This document shows, piece after piece, positions 49,601 through 61,265 of a DNA stretch of 64,000 nt. The notes under the pieces are model-generated. The model was not told where the DNA came from. It ran no database searches and worked only from the letters and a program-made list of their open reading frames with translations. The translations under genes were made by a program, and so were the position numbers. This stretch comes from Daphnia pulex (Eukaryota; Arthropoda; Branchiopoda; Diplostraca; Daphniidae): positions 434,001 to 498,000 of the forward strand of contig NC_060027.1 of the NCBI RefSeq assembly GCF_021134715.1. The letters are read 5' to 3'. Positions within the stretch are counted from its first letter, which is position 1; the number at the start of each line of letters is the position of its first letter.

Positions 49601-52082
49601 CGGTTGAAAATCCAACAAAAAGTGACGATATGGCCTCAATCCGTTTAATATCTAAACGTTCAACCTATATCGCGCTATATCGATTCCTTTATAAATACAG
49701 CCCAAGTCTACACACAGTTGAAATTGCTGCTGATGGACTTTATTGAGCAGCACGGAAATATATTTGTTTATTTTCGATCGATTTCTTATCCACAGCCAAA
49801 GAATGATAAATAAATACATCTCAAACCTTCTTTCTTTTCCTTGTCACACTTTTCCCTTCTTCGCTGCTATATATATAATGTATATATAATAGCTATAGAT
49901 GCCAGCGTATATCTACAGGCTCACTGCAGACGTCAATCTTTGAAATAATATGTATAATATTTGCTATATATAGATATATAGATTCTAGTTTTCTCGCTGC
50001 TGTGTGTAGATGTTTGTGTAGGCGATCGATTCGGAATGCCATCAGCATCAATACTGTATATCGCAATAATTCAACAACACGCGGCAGGAGCCAAACATTT
50101 TATAAAAAACAGACGAGAATACTTAGGCCTATAATATTCCTTCCGCAGCAGCAGCAGCTGTGAGGAGAGTGGAACTTTTGCCTTATCATCGAGAATTCCT
50201 GCGTGGGAGGATATAATAGATGTGCTGCGGATTCCAGCATAGATTGATGAACAACGACAGCCATAACAGCACAGGATGCTGCTGATGCTGTCGCCATCGC
50301 GCCTATTATATATCACCCGGCTCCTTTAATAATAAATTAGGGTCCGCCCCCGACACACACTTCTCTTATATATTATAACACTATATAGCTCCATCGAATC
50401 ATCATCATTTAATATAAATATAGATCATTCTCAATGAACCCTATATTGTTAAACTTATTGAATGATTGACAGATGGCGATGATATAGCCTAAGAGTTAAT
50501 TATTCAGCCTATACCAGCAGCAGCATCAGTTTATTTCGTTATCTCTCTCTCTCTAATGGATGAAAAGGTGGACGATTCAATAGATATCGTGCTGCCGTGT
50601 TGAGGCTTTTGTTCCTGGTGTATTTAGTCCGATTTAGTCGTCATCGATCGACCGCCGTGCTGTGTTGTATAATATAGATGAAAAGCCGGGGCCAGCACTT
50701 CATTTCAATAGCTTTTCGACGCATTGCGCTTTACAGCATAAATCGTCTGGCCATTCATCACGGGACCGACTGCAGAGCCGTCAGCGTTTGATGATTAATT
50801 TTTTTCCTTTTTTTTTTTTTTTAATTTTCAGGTTTAATTTATCCAGCTATGTTAAATATGTTATATAACGTTCCGGGGAAATTGATCAAGTGGTTTTGAA
50901 TGAAATGTGAATATATATAGGCAGGACTTTTGCTGCTGCATAAATTTCAATTTGAAATGAAACGACTGTTCCCCATAATAACTAGGCCTATATATTCGAT
51001 CACTTTGTACGGCCATGTATTACTACATCTATATAGCGCTTGAGCTGTCCGGCCTGGCTGCTGTTGGTCAGGGTCATTCACTCCATCCATCCATCGTCCT
51101 CACGATAGACATTGTAAACGCAGTATAAGGCCTATATAGATGGTTAAGTTCCTTTTGAATTCTATTTAAAGCTTTAGACAGGGCGCGGAGAGCAGTACCT
51201 ATATACGCTAAATGAATCAGTAGGCTTATTGATCTTGTATTATAGTCTATACAGTATATTGCTATTAATTTTTCAATTGTTTGTGCGTAACGGGTTATTT
51301 AAAAATAGGATTATAGCCTAGGTAGGAAACTATAGCAGTCTATAAAGTCATTATTAGCAATATTTGCCTATTAAATATAACATGCTGCTGGCGAATGGAA
51401 ATTGTCTAAAATTGCACACGGATTCAATTCCAGGAAAATGTGCCGATCGAAATAATATATACACTCGAGAGCATGCAGTTGCAGCAGCAACGATGTCGCA
51501 GACGCTATTATTCGCGGAAACGACAGGAAAATAAGCCAACGAGAAAAAAAAGTGCACAAGAAAAAGGTGGAGAAGAGTTGCCATGGCGATCGAAGTTTGA
51601 TTGTATATAGGTGACGCCCGCGCCGTCATCGCACAGCACACATTAGAATATAAATACCTACAAGTGCTGCTGTGCCTACAAGAAATCTACAAGAACAATT
51701 TGTTTATCAATATAGAGGCGAAGACATTCTATATACAGTAAACATACATCAAAGGGGAAAAAAAATATGTTTGATTGTCTTATATTATAATTACAATGTT
51801 AATCATTTGTGCCGTGAATCACGCGCGTGAATGCATGTATAATATTAACGCTGCTTGATTTTTGACGTAACGAGCAGCTTCATTAGTTGGGGCTTATTAC
51901 CATTGTAGCTACCAATCTCCAGGACGCATATATGTATTCATAGAAACCCAGCATGTCGCTGTTGTTATATATATAATGAGGCAGAAGCTATGTAGCCTAC
52001 CTATTATACATAGATCCGGGAAGATCAAACAAAATAACCAGATTACGTAATTGCCGTATGTATATTATTAGAACAAAAAAGG

Positions 52083-52104
52083 ATATAGGCCTACAGGCCT
52101 ATAT
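52083..52104. repeat. perfect inverted repeat ATATAGGCCT / AGGCCTATAT
   Basis: Two 10-bp arms with a two-base spacer (AC). It is a back-to-back pair of the TATAGGC word common in this region. Confidence 0.85.
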
Positions 52105-52204
52105 ATTCTATAAAAACTCTGTGCTGCTGCTGTGATCAATTATAAGCTTCTTGGCGATAGTCTAATTTCCGCATCCTTATTATATTCCGTTTCATATAAT
52201 AAAT

Positions 52205-52254
52205 AAATAATACATTCCAACTATAAATTAAATAATACATTCCAACTATAAATC
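52205..52254. repeat. 25-bp tandem duplication
   Basis: Two copies of AAATAATACATTCCAACTAT plus five more bases, at 52205-52229 and 52230-52254, differing only in the last base. Confidence 0.85.
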
Positions 52255-54321
52255 GACGCGCGTCGATGGTTGAAAATTCGTATATTATAATAAGCCTTGG
52301 CGCGCGCGGGGGTCGGAATAAAAAGGAAAGTTCTCACACACAACACAACACATATAGCCAGGAGCTTCATTTTCCATCAAAGGCAGCCGGGATATCTATA
52401 GATGATAATAATCATGCGAATAGGAAAAAGAAAAAAGAAAACTGCGATGGAAAACACAATCGGGACGAGGGGCTGTGCTGATGATGTTGGTTGGAAAACA
52501 ATAAAGAAAAGAGAAAAGCTGCTGGGGGACTCGTTTCTTACATATACACAGCAGCAGCTCCTCATCTCTCCTTTTCCCCATAGCTCTCTGCTCTTATATA
52601 TAATTCTTGATAGTATGAATCTCCTGCAGATTGCAAATATATCTAATATAACATCAAGATATGTGCTGCCTTCACCGATGTCTGCTGTGTTTGTTTTAGA
52701 TAATTCCCATCGGTGTCGTCTATCGCAACGACGAACCCGCTCACATCCGCACCATCCAGCATACTAGCCTAAATATGTTTATAAGGTACTACTAGTATAT
52801 TGGGTGGGTTATACATGTATTTAAATAAGTAATTCATCTTGATTCATATCCAAACATTTCAGAGTTATTATATAAAATAACACACATGCTGCGGTATTAG
52901 GCTAAATTGCAATCGCAGGAACTTACATTCACAATGGATCTCCACAGCGCGAAATTCGTCCAATGTCTAAATAGTTTGGTGAAATAGTTTTCACGGTCCC
53001 GCAGGTTTTTTGGGGGAATCGGGCGATTCAGTTTATCCGCTGCACCGATAACAAGAACCAACAACTGTGGAGGAGGTTGCTATTATTTATGGTAATCATC
53101 TTCGCTCGACGTCTAGCGAATCATCTGCGTGTACTATATGCACTTGTCTGTCGAAACAATATCAAACTCGGAGGGCGACCGCGGGAGAGTTGAGAACCGA
53201 TCAGAGAATCAGCTGGAACTGGCCGACTCGGGGCTTGTGCAGCTCGTTCCAGTGTCTATACTGCGAGTCACCCGCATCCCATTCGTTTGCACAGACGATG
53301 CGCGGTCCGACCCTCTCCTGCCAGCCGATATATCTATCCCTTTTCCGTGTGGCAAAGGAATATACATAGGGACTACGCACTGACAGAAGCAAACTGGATG
53401 GAAACCAAAAGAAAAGAGGAGAGACGATTCCGGACGGTCGGATATGTTATAATATGCGCCTGCGCGGACTTGCATATGTACCTAGGTTGTGCCAAACACG
53501 AAAATGCTGGCGGCAGGTCGTTATTATTGTAATGACGAGAAAACAAACGGAAACGAATGGCTGGGTTACCGTATAGGTCGTATTTTCTATACTGATGTAA
53601 CGAGAAATACCAGAAATCGTTTTTTTATTCATTGAATTGCAATATAATTATTATTATCAATAATTTTGAATTAATTTAATTACACGCCGTGTTAGACATT
53701 CTTTTATTTCCGTTTGGTGGTGAACGTGAGAAATGCAAATTGCAACATATTCAAATTTCAAAAACAATATCAAATGAGTTGCTGTTTAGACCTCACCTTC
53801 AGTTCGATCGTTTTTCCCACTACAATAAAACGTGCAACGTCAACAACAATTCAACACACTTGTTGTTACATTTGTCCTGCCGGCCTCTTCATAAACATTC
53901 ATACAGCCAGTGAGGTAATAAAATGAACTTGAAAGTTTATTGATTCCCTATAGTGCTGCCATTTTCTTTCATATTCCTTGAAGCACGTTTTCTTTCCACC
54001 CTGGTGAGCTAGTACTCTCAGTGGTTGGGCTTTTCAACATTATTACAGTGTAGGAAGGAAAACCTGCATGGAAGTTGTTGCAATTTAGCAACATTTAGCT
54101 GCACCACGTAAAAAAAATAAGCAATGTGCTAAATTTGGCTGGCTGCTTTTTGACTAGTGTTGTTACACAGCGGTGATGTAGCACTCTTCTTTGGCAAGCG
54201 TTTGTTTTGTTTGCCTCCTCTTTTCTTAGTTATGGGTTCCCCGTTGTTATATTTCCTGGCAATCTGAATGGCTCTGAAAAATATGGCCATTTTTAGACCT
54301 GGTAGATTGCTTCAGGACATG

Positions 54322-54528
54322 TCAGGTTGCTAGCTTTTGTAGGGCCTCCTTTCCTGGCAACACAGCCATCGTAAATCTTTTGGCATTGTGTACAATTGCC
54401 CACAACGCTTTGAAACCATTATGCCAGCCACACAAAAAAGGAATTGAATTCTTGACGTAGAACCCATATTTCCCCCCTTGCCTTAAACTGTTTATTATAT
54501 ACATAAGCTTTCTAACGTGGGCATTCAC
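54322..54528 (-). pseudogene. possible transposase remnant
   Basis: A minus-strand frame of about 68 codons, continuing in-frame a little further upstream, with KLMYIINSLRQGGKY and NSIPFLCGWHNGFKALWAIV. The spacing PF-x2-G-x7-L after a Leu-rich helix resembles part of P-element/THAP9-type transposases, but the match is weak. There is no ATG at its start and the frame ends in a stop without a terminal domain, so at most it is a fragment. Confidence 0.2.
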
Positions 54529-54698
54529 AGCTTTTTGGCAACCACCTGAAGTTATTGGTTTTTCTCGACAACCCCAACCACCTACTCACAGTAGCTCACA
54601 TCCTGTGATAATAATTTCAGCCAACACGAGACTTGTCCAGTCTGATTGTGACACCAGGTGTAATCCAATCTGTTTTTTGTTTTTTCTTTTTTGTCCAG

Positions 54699-54774
54699 GT
54701 GCTGGAAAATTATCAGCTGCCATCTTCAATCTATCTGGGAGATCATCAGCTGCCATCTTCATTGGATCTTCAAC
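54699..54774 (+). other. candidate orphan exon with an internal 33-nt repeat
   Basis: A 76-nt stretch open in frame, preceded by a T-rich tract and CCAG and followed by a consensus GTAAGT donor. It contains ATCAGCTGCCATCTTCA twice, 33 bases apart, so the product would repeat the motif QLPSS in an 11-residue unit. No partner exons were recognised. Confidence 0.25.
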
Positions 54775-56328
54775 GTAAGTCAGTTTACAACTCCAAACCC
54801 TCAGATTCTAAACACCCGTATTTGTTGTCGTTGGTTGTCGGTGTCGTTATTATCACGTTTGTTCGTGTCTTAAGAGTGGGAACGTGATGTCGAAACGAGC
54901 CGCGTGACGCTCGCTGTTTATGCATGGGTGTAATAAAGCCCCATTCCCAGCAACTCTCTTTTGTGCATTAGGCGTCCTTATCTCCCTCCTGTGGCCAACA
55001 CACGGCCTCCTCACCACATTGCGATCCTCGTCTCCCACTTTGACAGATTTCCCCTGGTGAACGTTGAAAAAAGTTGTCTTTTCATTGACAACTTTGTGTG
55101 TGTGTGTGTGGCCCATGATGGTCACATTGTTCATCAAATGAAGGTTTCACAATGGAGCTGGATTATCTTGAAAGGCCCTCCACCTAGTTCAATTGTTTTC
55201 TCGGCGTTATTCTTTTAAATTCACATACAATCGCCCTGTTTAGTCGAAATGCGTTCATTTGTTAGCCAGTTTAGTTTTTTATTTAAATTTTTTAGTGAGA
55301 CTGTAGGAAACGGCGGCGTTTTTATTCCCCCCAAGAGCTTTGAAATTTGTTTGTCGGAGTGGAAAAAAACTCCCCGAGAGCGATCGATATTTTTTACTCT
55401 GGCAGAACGAAAGAATCATTCCAGTCTGTTGTGTACATGAGTTGTGTGTCTCTCTCTCTTCTTTTGCCTCCCGAGCTCTTTGGCGTGCGTGTTTGAACAC
55501 GTCCCCCTATTCTCTTGGTGCTTGCAGCGGAACCGACCCCACGTACGCTATAATAACAGCACACAATTGACTTGAATAAATAATATCGCATTATACACTT
55601 GGTTCAGCTGATTTCCTGATGGCGAAACGGATTCTCTCGCGCCAATGCTTAAGCTACTTCCGGCCATTCATTTTGCAAAGATTCATTAGAATTTAGACAC
55701 GTTAAACAGCTGAAATAGAAAACAAACAAAATGAAACAGTAATATGGATGACACGTTGCGCGCGTGGAAGACTTGTGATATGTTGCGCATAAATCCGTTG
55801 TGCGGATAGTGGCCAACGATTTCTATTGACGAACCGTGGAAGACGTTTTGGGGGGGATGTACTGGGTGCTCTGCAGTTCCTTCCTGCGAAAATCAAATTA
55901 AAACGTAAAGAAAGTTGTTTAAAAAATGAATAAAAGTGAAACATTTCTTCAAAGATTCCGCGTCATTCCCAAGCAGTTTAGACAGGCATGTTTTTTTTTT
56001 TTAATTTGAGAATCGCATAGATTCCGGATGAGTTTCACTTGCTCAAATGAGAACTACCCTCTATACATACTTAATAATCCTCTAAAAGTTTGCACTGCCT
56101 TCTTTGTGAATGTTTTTATTTAAAAATTTGCGAATCTTTTTGAAATCGTCTACTACTATATAATGGAGGGAATGCCGAAAGCTCTTTTGCCTTGTTTCAT
56201 TTCCTTCCACCCTGCTCCGGCGTCTTCCAGTCTCCTTTGTTTCATTGATGGCTTTTGCACTTTGATTTCGTATTGAAAGTGGTGGGGAAAGAGCGATCTT
56301 TCTTTTATTATTTTATTCATTTTTTTTA

Positions 56329-56366
56329 TTCTTCCTTCCCCTTCCGATTCTTCCTTCCCCTTCCGA
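56329..56366. repeat. 19-bp tandem duplication
   Basis: TTCTTCCTTCCCCTTCCGA occurs twice in direct succession (56329-56347 and 56348-56366). Confidence 0.85.
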
Positions 56367-56448
56367 AGAATCCGGACGGAAGAAAAGAAAACCGCCCGAG
56401 CCTTTTGTGTGGAAAAAGACAAAATCTTTTTTTAAAGTTCTGGAGCTC

Positions 56449-56464
56449 GGGGGGGGGGGGGGGG
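56449..56464. repeat. poly-G run (16 bases)
   Basis: One of several long G/C homopolymers in the window; others include 9490-9501 (C on the + strand) and 62429-62442 (G). Exact lengths may be affected by sequencing error. Confidence 0.7.
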
Positions 56465-58973
56465 AACTGGCGAAAGTTGATCAATAAAACAAAAAAAGAT
56501 GAGCTAGACACTCTTTTCACAGCCCTCCCTCCAAAAAAAGGGAGAAGCTTTTGGCTTTCAAACTTGCCGCCATTCACTCTAAAACTGGAGGAAGAAATAA
56601 AATTTTGAAAAATTCAAATGGAATCGAAAGTGAGTGGGGGGAATGAGTGAAGAAGTTTCAATTTGGCCTTTTTTTTTAAAATTCCACTAAAGTTTATTCT
56701 ACCCAGCAACGTTTAAAAATTGGTTTTAGTTGGTTTTATCTATTATCCGATTTCATTTGATTAATTTTCTTGTCAGAGGCCAGACTGAGACCGTAATGAT
56801 GGAATTCACAGAAAATGATGAAAGCATCATTTCAGGCATCTCAGAGTTTTCTTGTTCAACATCATCCATGTGAACTTCCAAGTCACTTGGTGGTTCTGAT
56901 TGGTGAAGCAACTTAAATACTCAGAACTACGTACGTGCAGGCTTTTACCAAGAATTTATTTCTCGAATATTTCATCTAGTTAAAAAAAATACAAGATAGA
57001 ACTGAATAATTAACCGAATAATTATCTAGTTTATTATCTTGTGTATGGCCCCCCAAAAAAAAATCAAAACTGATTTTTTTTAAATTTCGTTTTGGTTTGA
57101 TTTCCTGTTTTGTTTTTCCAACTAAATTTTGCAACGTCAAATCTGACTAGTAATTGGACATTTGGTTGTGGAATTTTCTTGTCGTTTTGTATCAGCCGAG
57201 GGAATCAACTCGAATATTGAAACATAGCAACACATTCGATGTTGTGTTGTTGTTGTTGTCCCTACCAAGAATTCCTGATGAAGACGAGAAGCTTAACTTG
57301 TTCGCTCCAAGGGAGGCGGAAGCGAAATTACGAATTACGAATTCAAATTGAAAATGAAAAAGAGTCGAAGCAATGTCGCCATTCAATAATACATTTCTAT
57401 TATTCTTTTTTTAAATTATTGAGTGCGGGAGAAAAGGAACTTGATTTTTCAAATTGTTTCGCCGAATTGAACCTAAATTACAAATGTCATCCGGGAACAA
57501 TGAATTCAAGGGAAATGGAGAGCAAGTCTCGCTCCGGTTGATTGAATTATTATTTTTTTATTTTAAATTTTAAATTCGGTAGCGTCGTAAGCCACCGCCG
57601 CACCTCAGGGTCCTCAGCACATCCACCGTTTCTTTTATGCAGTTCAAATTGGGTTGTAAATTCTAATTGGAAAGGGGGGGGGATCCCTGTGCCAGTCGGG
57701 AGAGATTTGAATTTCCCGCATAGTTATCGGTTGTTCTTGCAAATGAGTTGGATAATGAAATACCCAGGGAATTTCACCAACTTTTCGGTTATTTCCAGTG
57801 ACAAACACACTCCTGTTAAATGCTGGAATCCTCTGGAACTTTATTTTGGAAACAAATTTATTGATAAACGGATCCAGTTGCGCTTCGAATCGATAGTCAG
57901 CAGTGGGTAAAGGGCGAAAGAAACAAACGAAACTTTGGGTATCATACAGAAAAAGTTCTGAAAAATTACTCTGGGGTCTAGCTGCTGCTGCTGCTCCCCT
58001 CCTTCGTTATGATCTAATTGGGAGTGACTTTTGTTGGAAACGGGAGAAGAACTTATTCCCACCGCCGCCACCAACTTGTATTTTTGTCATTGCGCTTGGT
58101 TCGAACCGAATTTTCTATTTTCCGCCATGGAGGGAATATGTTATACCACAGTCTCTGAAATTCAACTTGGCTATAGGTACAATCTTCTCTGGGAATATGT
58201 GTAGACTCGGCAAATGGGTTTACCCCCTACCAGGCCATTAGCGTTTGTGCCGGTGCTGCTTCACGTCTGGCCTATTTAGAAAGCCCCCCCTGATGCCAAT
58301 GTTTGCCATGGAGACTGGTGAGCTATTAAAAGGCAACTTGAGAGGGCAAAGAAGTCGTCGTCGTAGAGATAGAGACGCATCACGCTGAGAGCCGAAATTC
58401 CTAGTCTAAAAGGCTAATATTGACCTTATGAACGACGGGGTGTGGCTGTGCTCGACAGCAGATGAGCGTGTGATCTCCTTGCCACTTTACTTAATGAAAC
58501 CGAGTGAGCAGGAAGAAGAAAAAAACAGAATTCTTGAACGTTTTTCTCTTTTCTTTTATCCTCCACTGGATAACAAATTGAACTTTCTCTCGCGAATCGC
58601 CATTTGTCCTAGACGCCCAGACAGCCCGACGGCGTTCGGATCCGGTGAACCTTTTGTAGACACGGAATCTTCCTAGCTGGATCGATCGTTGTTCTTCCCC
58701 CCATTTTTTTCTTATTATTTTTTTCCGCCGACAGGTGATGAACGATGTCTTTAATCTTTCTCAGTGTTTGGCCAACTCATCCTCCTTTTTGTGTCAATAT
58801 TTAATTCGCTGATTGGGGGCGCTTGACAACCCAAAGGCAAACTCTATTTTCCTCTGCCATTGGTTTGGGTTTTTTCCGAGAAGCGGATGGAGAATTCAAA
58901 ATTTCGTACTTTTGGCGCCATAAATGGATTTGGGTAGGATATGTCGTACCGTACTGGATGGAAGGAGACGACA

Positions 58974-61214
58974 TCACCAGGATGTCGTTTCTCTGTAGCT
59001 GTTATCCGCACCGGAAGTGGCCGGAAGTTGGCTGGATGACGCAGCTCCGGTGGGTCCGGCCGACGGAGCTTTGGATTCATTGCGGATGACTTGGTCCATG
59101 AAGGAAATGTAAGTGATGGCCAGTCGGAGGGTCTCGATTCTCGACAGCCGCTTCTCGTAGGCGAAGGTTGGCACTTTGCGTCTCAACTTGTCAAACGCTT
59201 CGTTCAAGTTGAACATGCGACGTCGCTCGCGAATGTTGGCCGCTCGCCGTTGCGCCACCGTCGCCACCCGTTTCCTTTTCTTGGCCGACGAAGACGTCGA
59301 TGACGACCGGCAATTCCTCATCGAATTGTTTCTGTTTTTCGTTCAAATAGCAAAAAAGGATCGATTGAATTAGACCCGGTGGGAAAAACAACAAACAACA
59401 AACGCGGGCGTGTGATCCTATTAGCTCAAAGTGCTAGTGGCTAAATCCTCTTTTTGTTTTCCCTTTTTTGTTGTTGCGCAATTAAAAGCTGTTGCCTGAC
59501 GCTATTTAGCACTAAGATCGAAAAGCCTAGAGCTCCCAGAGACTAGACTTTTCTTTTTACTATTTGTGATAAGACGTCGGGATTACTGGAATTGCTTCCC
59601 GTATAGACGACACACTTGATAGAACTTTGGTCTGCGGCCACTAGCTGCGCCACTATTGTGTGTATTTCTGCAATCGATTGAGTTATGTAATATTAATAAT
59701 ACTCAACTATGTTTTGGGCTCTGCCAATATTTTTCGATTTTCCCGGGGTCCAGTTTTGGCTGGTTGTTTCCGTTCAACCGGATCGCACTCGACATTTAGA
59801 CGCGAAAAATCTTAAGCGGATCAAGAGCTTATTGCGCTTCCGACTGCTCCTCTTTCGAGCTACTACGTCATTGATTTTCCCTTTTTTTTTCTTTAAAAGA
59901 AATGATAAACTGGGCCTTTAACAATTGGACGGGAATTATTCAAAAAGCAGATTCTTTTTCCCCTGTGTCAATTAGTCGGAATCGTACTAAGGACTAGAGT
60001 CAGCGCTCAATCAATTAGTTTACTTCTCCTTTCAGATTCGCCCTTTTTTTTATTTTTGTCATCAGTTGTGGAAGCTATCCAGCCGGATATCAATCACAAT
60101 CAACATCCATTGGGATTGGCCTAAATCAAAGATTGTTGCTCAATCTTCTTTTACTCCCCCCGGCCGACGTTAGACTAGAATAGGAAAAGTCACAATGAAC
60201 GTTTAGTTTGTATCCCTTGTGTCTATTCTCATTCTTGAGATTGACTGATACGGATCCTGTTTTATTTTTTTATCCTCCCCCAGCATTTTGTGATGACGAT
60301 TCTTCTTTCCAGATTGATGATGAAGTCCTCCTTCCCCCCTCTAAAAGTCTGTTGTAAAGTTGCCAAGTCTTTTAGAATGGCCGACAAGATAAGAAGAAAC
60401 AACAAAAATTAAATGAAAACAACACATTTCCATTTTTCCCATTTGTCTTTTCATGGCCTTTCTGATAGTCTTGACATTATTTTTGGCAAGCTCAAAAGAA
60501 AACGTCGGAGAGATGTAATCAAATCATCTGCTGGGGGACTAAAGAGAGATTGCTTAGACTCGGCTATAATAGCATTTGTCTGGATTTTGATATCATTAGA
60601 CGTCGGCTGGAAGTTATTCAATGATTTTGATTGATGTAATGTGATTGAAATTTGTTTTACCTGGCCGGTGTCGCTTTACTTTTGGGAGGAATCGATTGCT
60701 GCGTCATTGGCGCAATCAGTTGATTCTGTTCCGGTTGGTGGGCGGAATCGGTTGTAGTGGACGCCGGATGAAGATTCGAGTGCGGATGTTGATGTTGGTG
60801 GTGGTGGTAGGTGGTGAGGGCGGCGGCGGCTGCGGCGGCCGCCGCCACGGCCGCCACCGCCGACGAGTGGATGGAACACGAGTCGAGATGCTGCGGATGG
60901 TGGTGATCCTGCTGGCCGACGAAGGAAGAATCCGGTGCGGATGAAACGGTGGGCGAGCGTAAGCTGCCCGCCACCAGATGATGGTGATGGTGATGATAGC
61001 CGTAGTCGTGATGGTGGTGGTGATGCTGGATCAGAGACCCGTTTGAATTTCCGTTGCTGCTTCCGTAAGACATGCCGGAATTCCTAGTACTAGTCTGAGG
61101 AGCGATGCCGAGCTGCTCTGCTGCAGGATATCCGGAAGAGTGTTTGCTTAGTTGAATCGACTCTACTGCTGCTGCTGAGGCTGGATCATTAGTTGCAGCA
61201 CTGGAACAGATCAT
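58974..61214 (-). CDS. Fer3: bHLH transcription factor, Fer3 (FERD3L/NATO3) family
   Basis: Two exons, 60661-61214 and 58974-59331, joined within an Arg codon (CCAG|GTAAAA donor, AACAG acceptor); 912 nt, 303 residues. The intron is 1.33 kb (59332-60660), AT-rich, with nothing recognisable in it. The bHLH lies at about 212-264: [20 protein letters not shown], then [20 protein letters not shown] and [12 protein letters not shown], essentially identical to Fer3 family members. These nuclear proteins dimerise with class I bHLH partners and bind E-boxes; vertebrate FERD3L acts in floor-plate and neural fates. The N-terminal 185 residues are low-complexity: two runs of six histidines, a nine-residue Ala run, and Ser/Gln-rich stretches, making the protein longer than most Fer3 proteins. 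The start at 61214 is the first ATG of the open frame and lies about 50 bases inside a TATA box, so the open frame further upstream is unlikely to be coding. Confidence 0.88.
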
Positions 61215-61257
61215 GGCCAAACTTGATATCCGCTTCGTCTCTTGACTTCCGCCTGGA

Positions 61258-61265
61258 TTTATATA
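61258..61265 (-). promoter_or_regulatory. TATA box of the Fer3 gene
   Basis: TATATAAA on the minus strand about 50 bases before the chosen ATG. A start of transcription near 61235 would leave a 5' UTR of some 20 bases. Confidence 0.6.

Larger units (their letters stand above)
39305..53000. other. long non-coding region rich in TATATA, TATAGGC and CAG/CTG words
   Basis: Nearly 14 kb upstream of receptor copy B with no recognisable gene. Most of it, from about 39.8 kb, is strikingly uniform: runs of alternating T/A, the word TATAGGC (or GCCTATA) in both orientations (for example near 43256, 44119, 45428, 47000, 50930, 51131 and 52085), and short CAG/CTG clusters (42345, 43552, 43612, 45115, 47700, 50145, 52550). 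Long open frames at 42252-42977 (+) and 43799-44449 (-) lack domains. Short CT, GA and poly-A tracts are also present. The origin, whether regulatory spacer, decayed satellite or intron of an unseen gene, is not known. Confidence 0.6.
53001..58973. other. intergenic region between the TATA-rich block and Fer3
   Basis: About 6 kb with no gene that can be supported. It contains a GC-richer island open in several frames (53067-53475), a minus-strand frame reminiscent of a decayed transposase (54322-54528), a short candidate exon (54699-54774), a GT repeat (about 55094-55110), a 19-bp tandem repeat (56329-56366) and a 16-base poly-G run (56449-56464). The right end is the 3' flank of the bHLH gene. 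Confidence 0.5.

Noticed and set aside
57542..57910. 122-codon plus-strand frame
   Set aside because: No domain, begins in a T/A-rich run and has no splice or poly(A) context.
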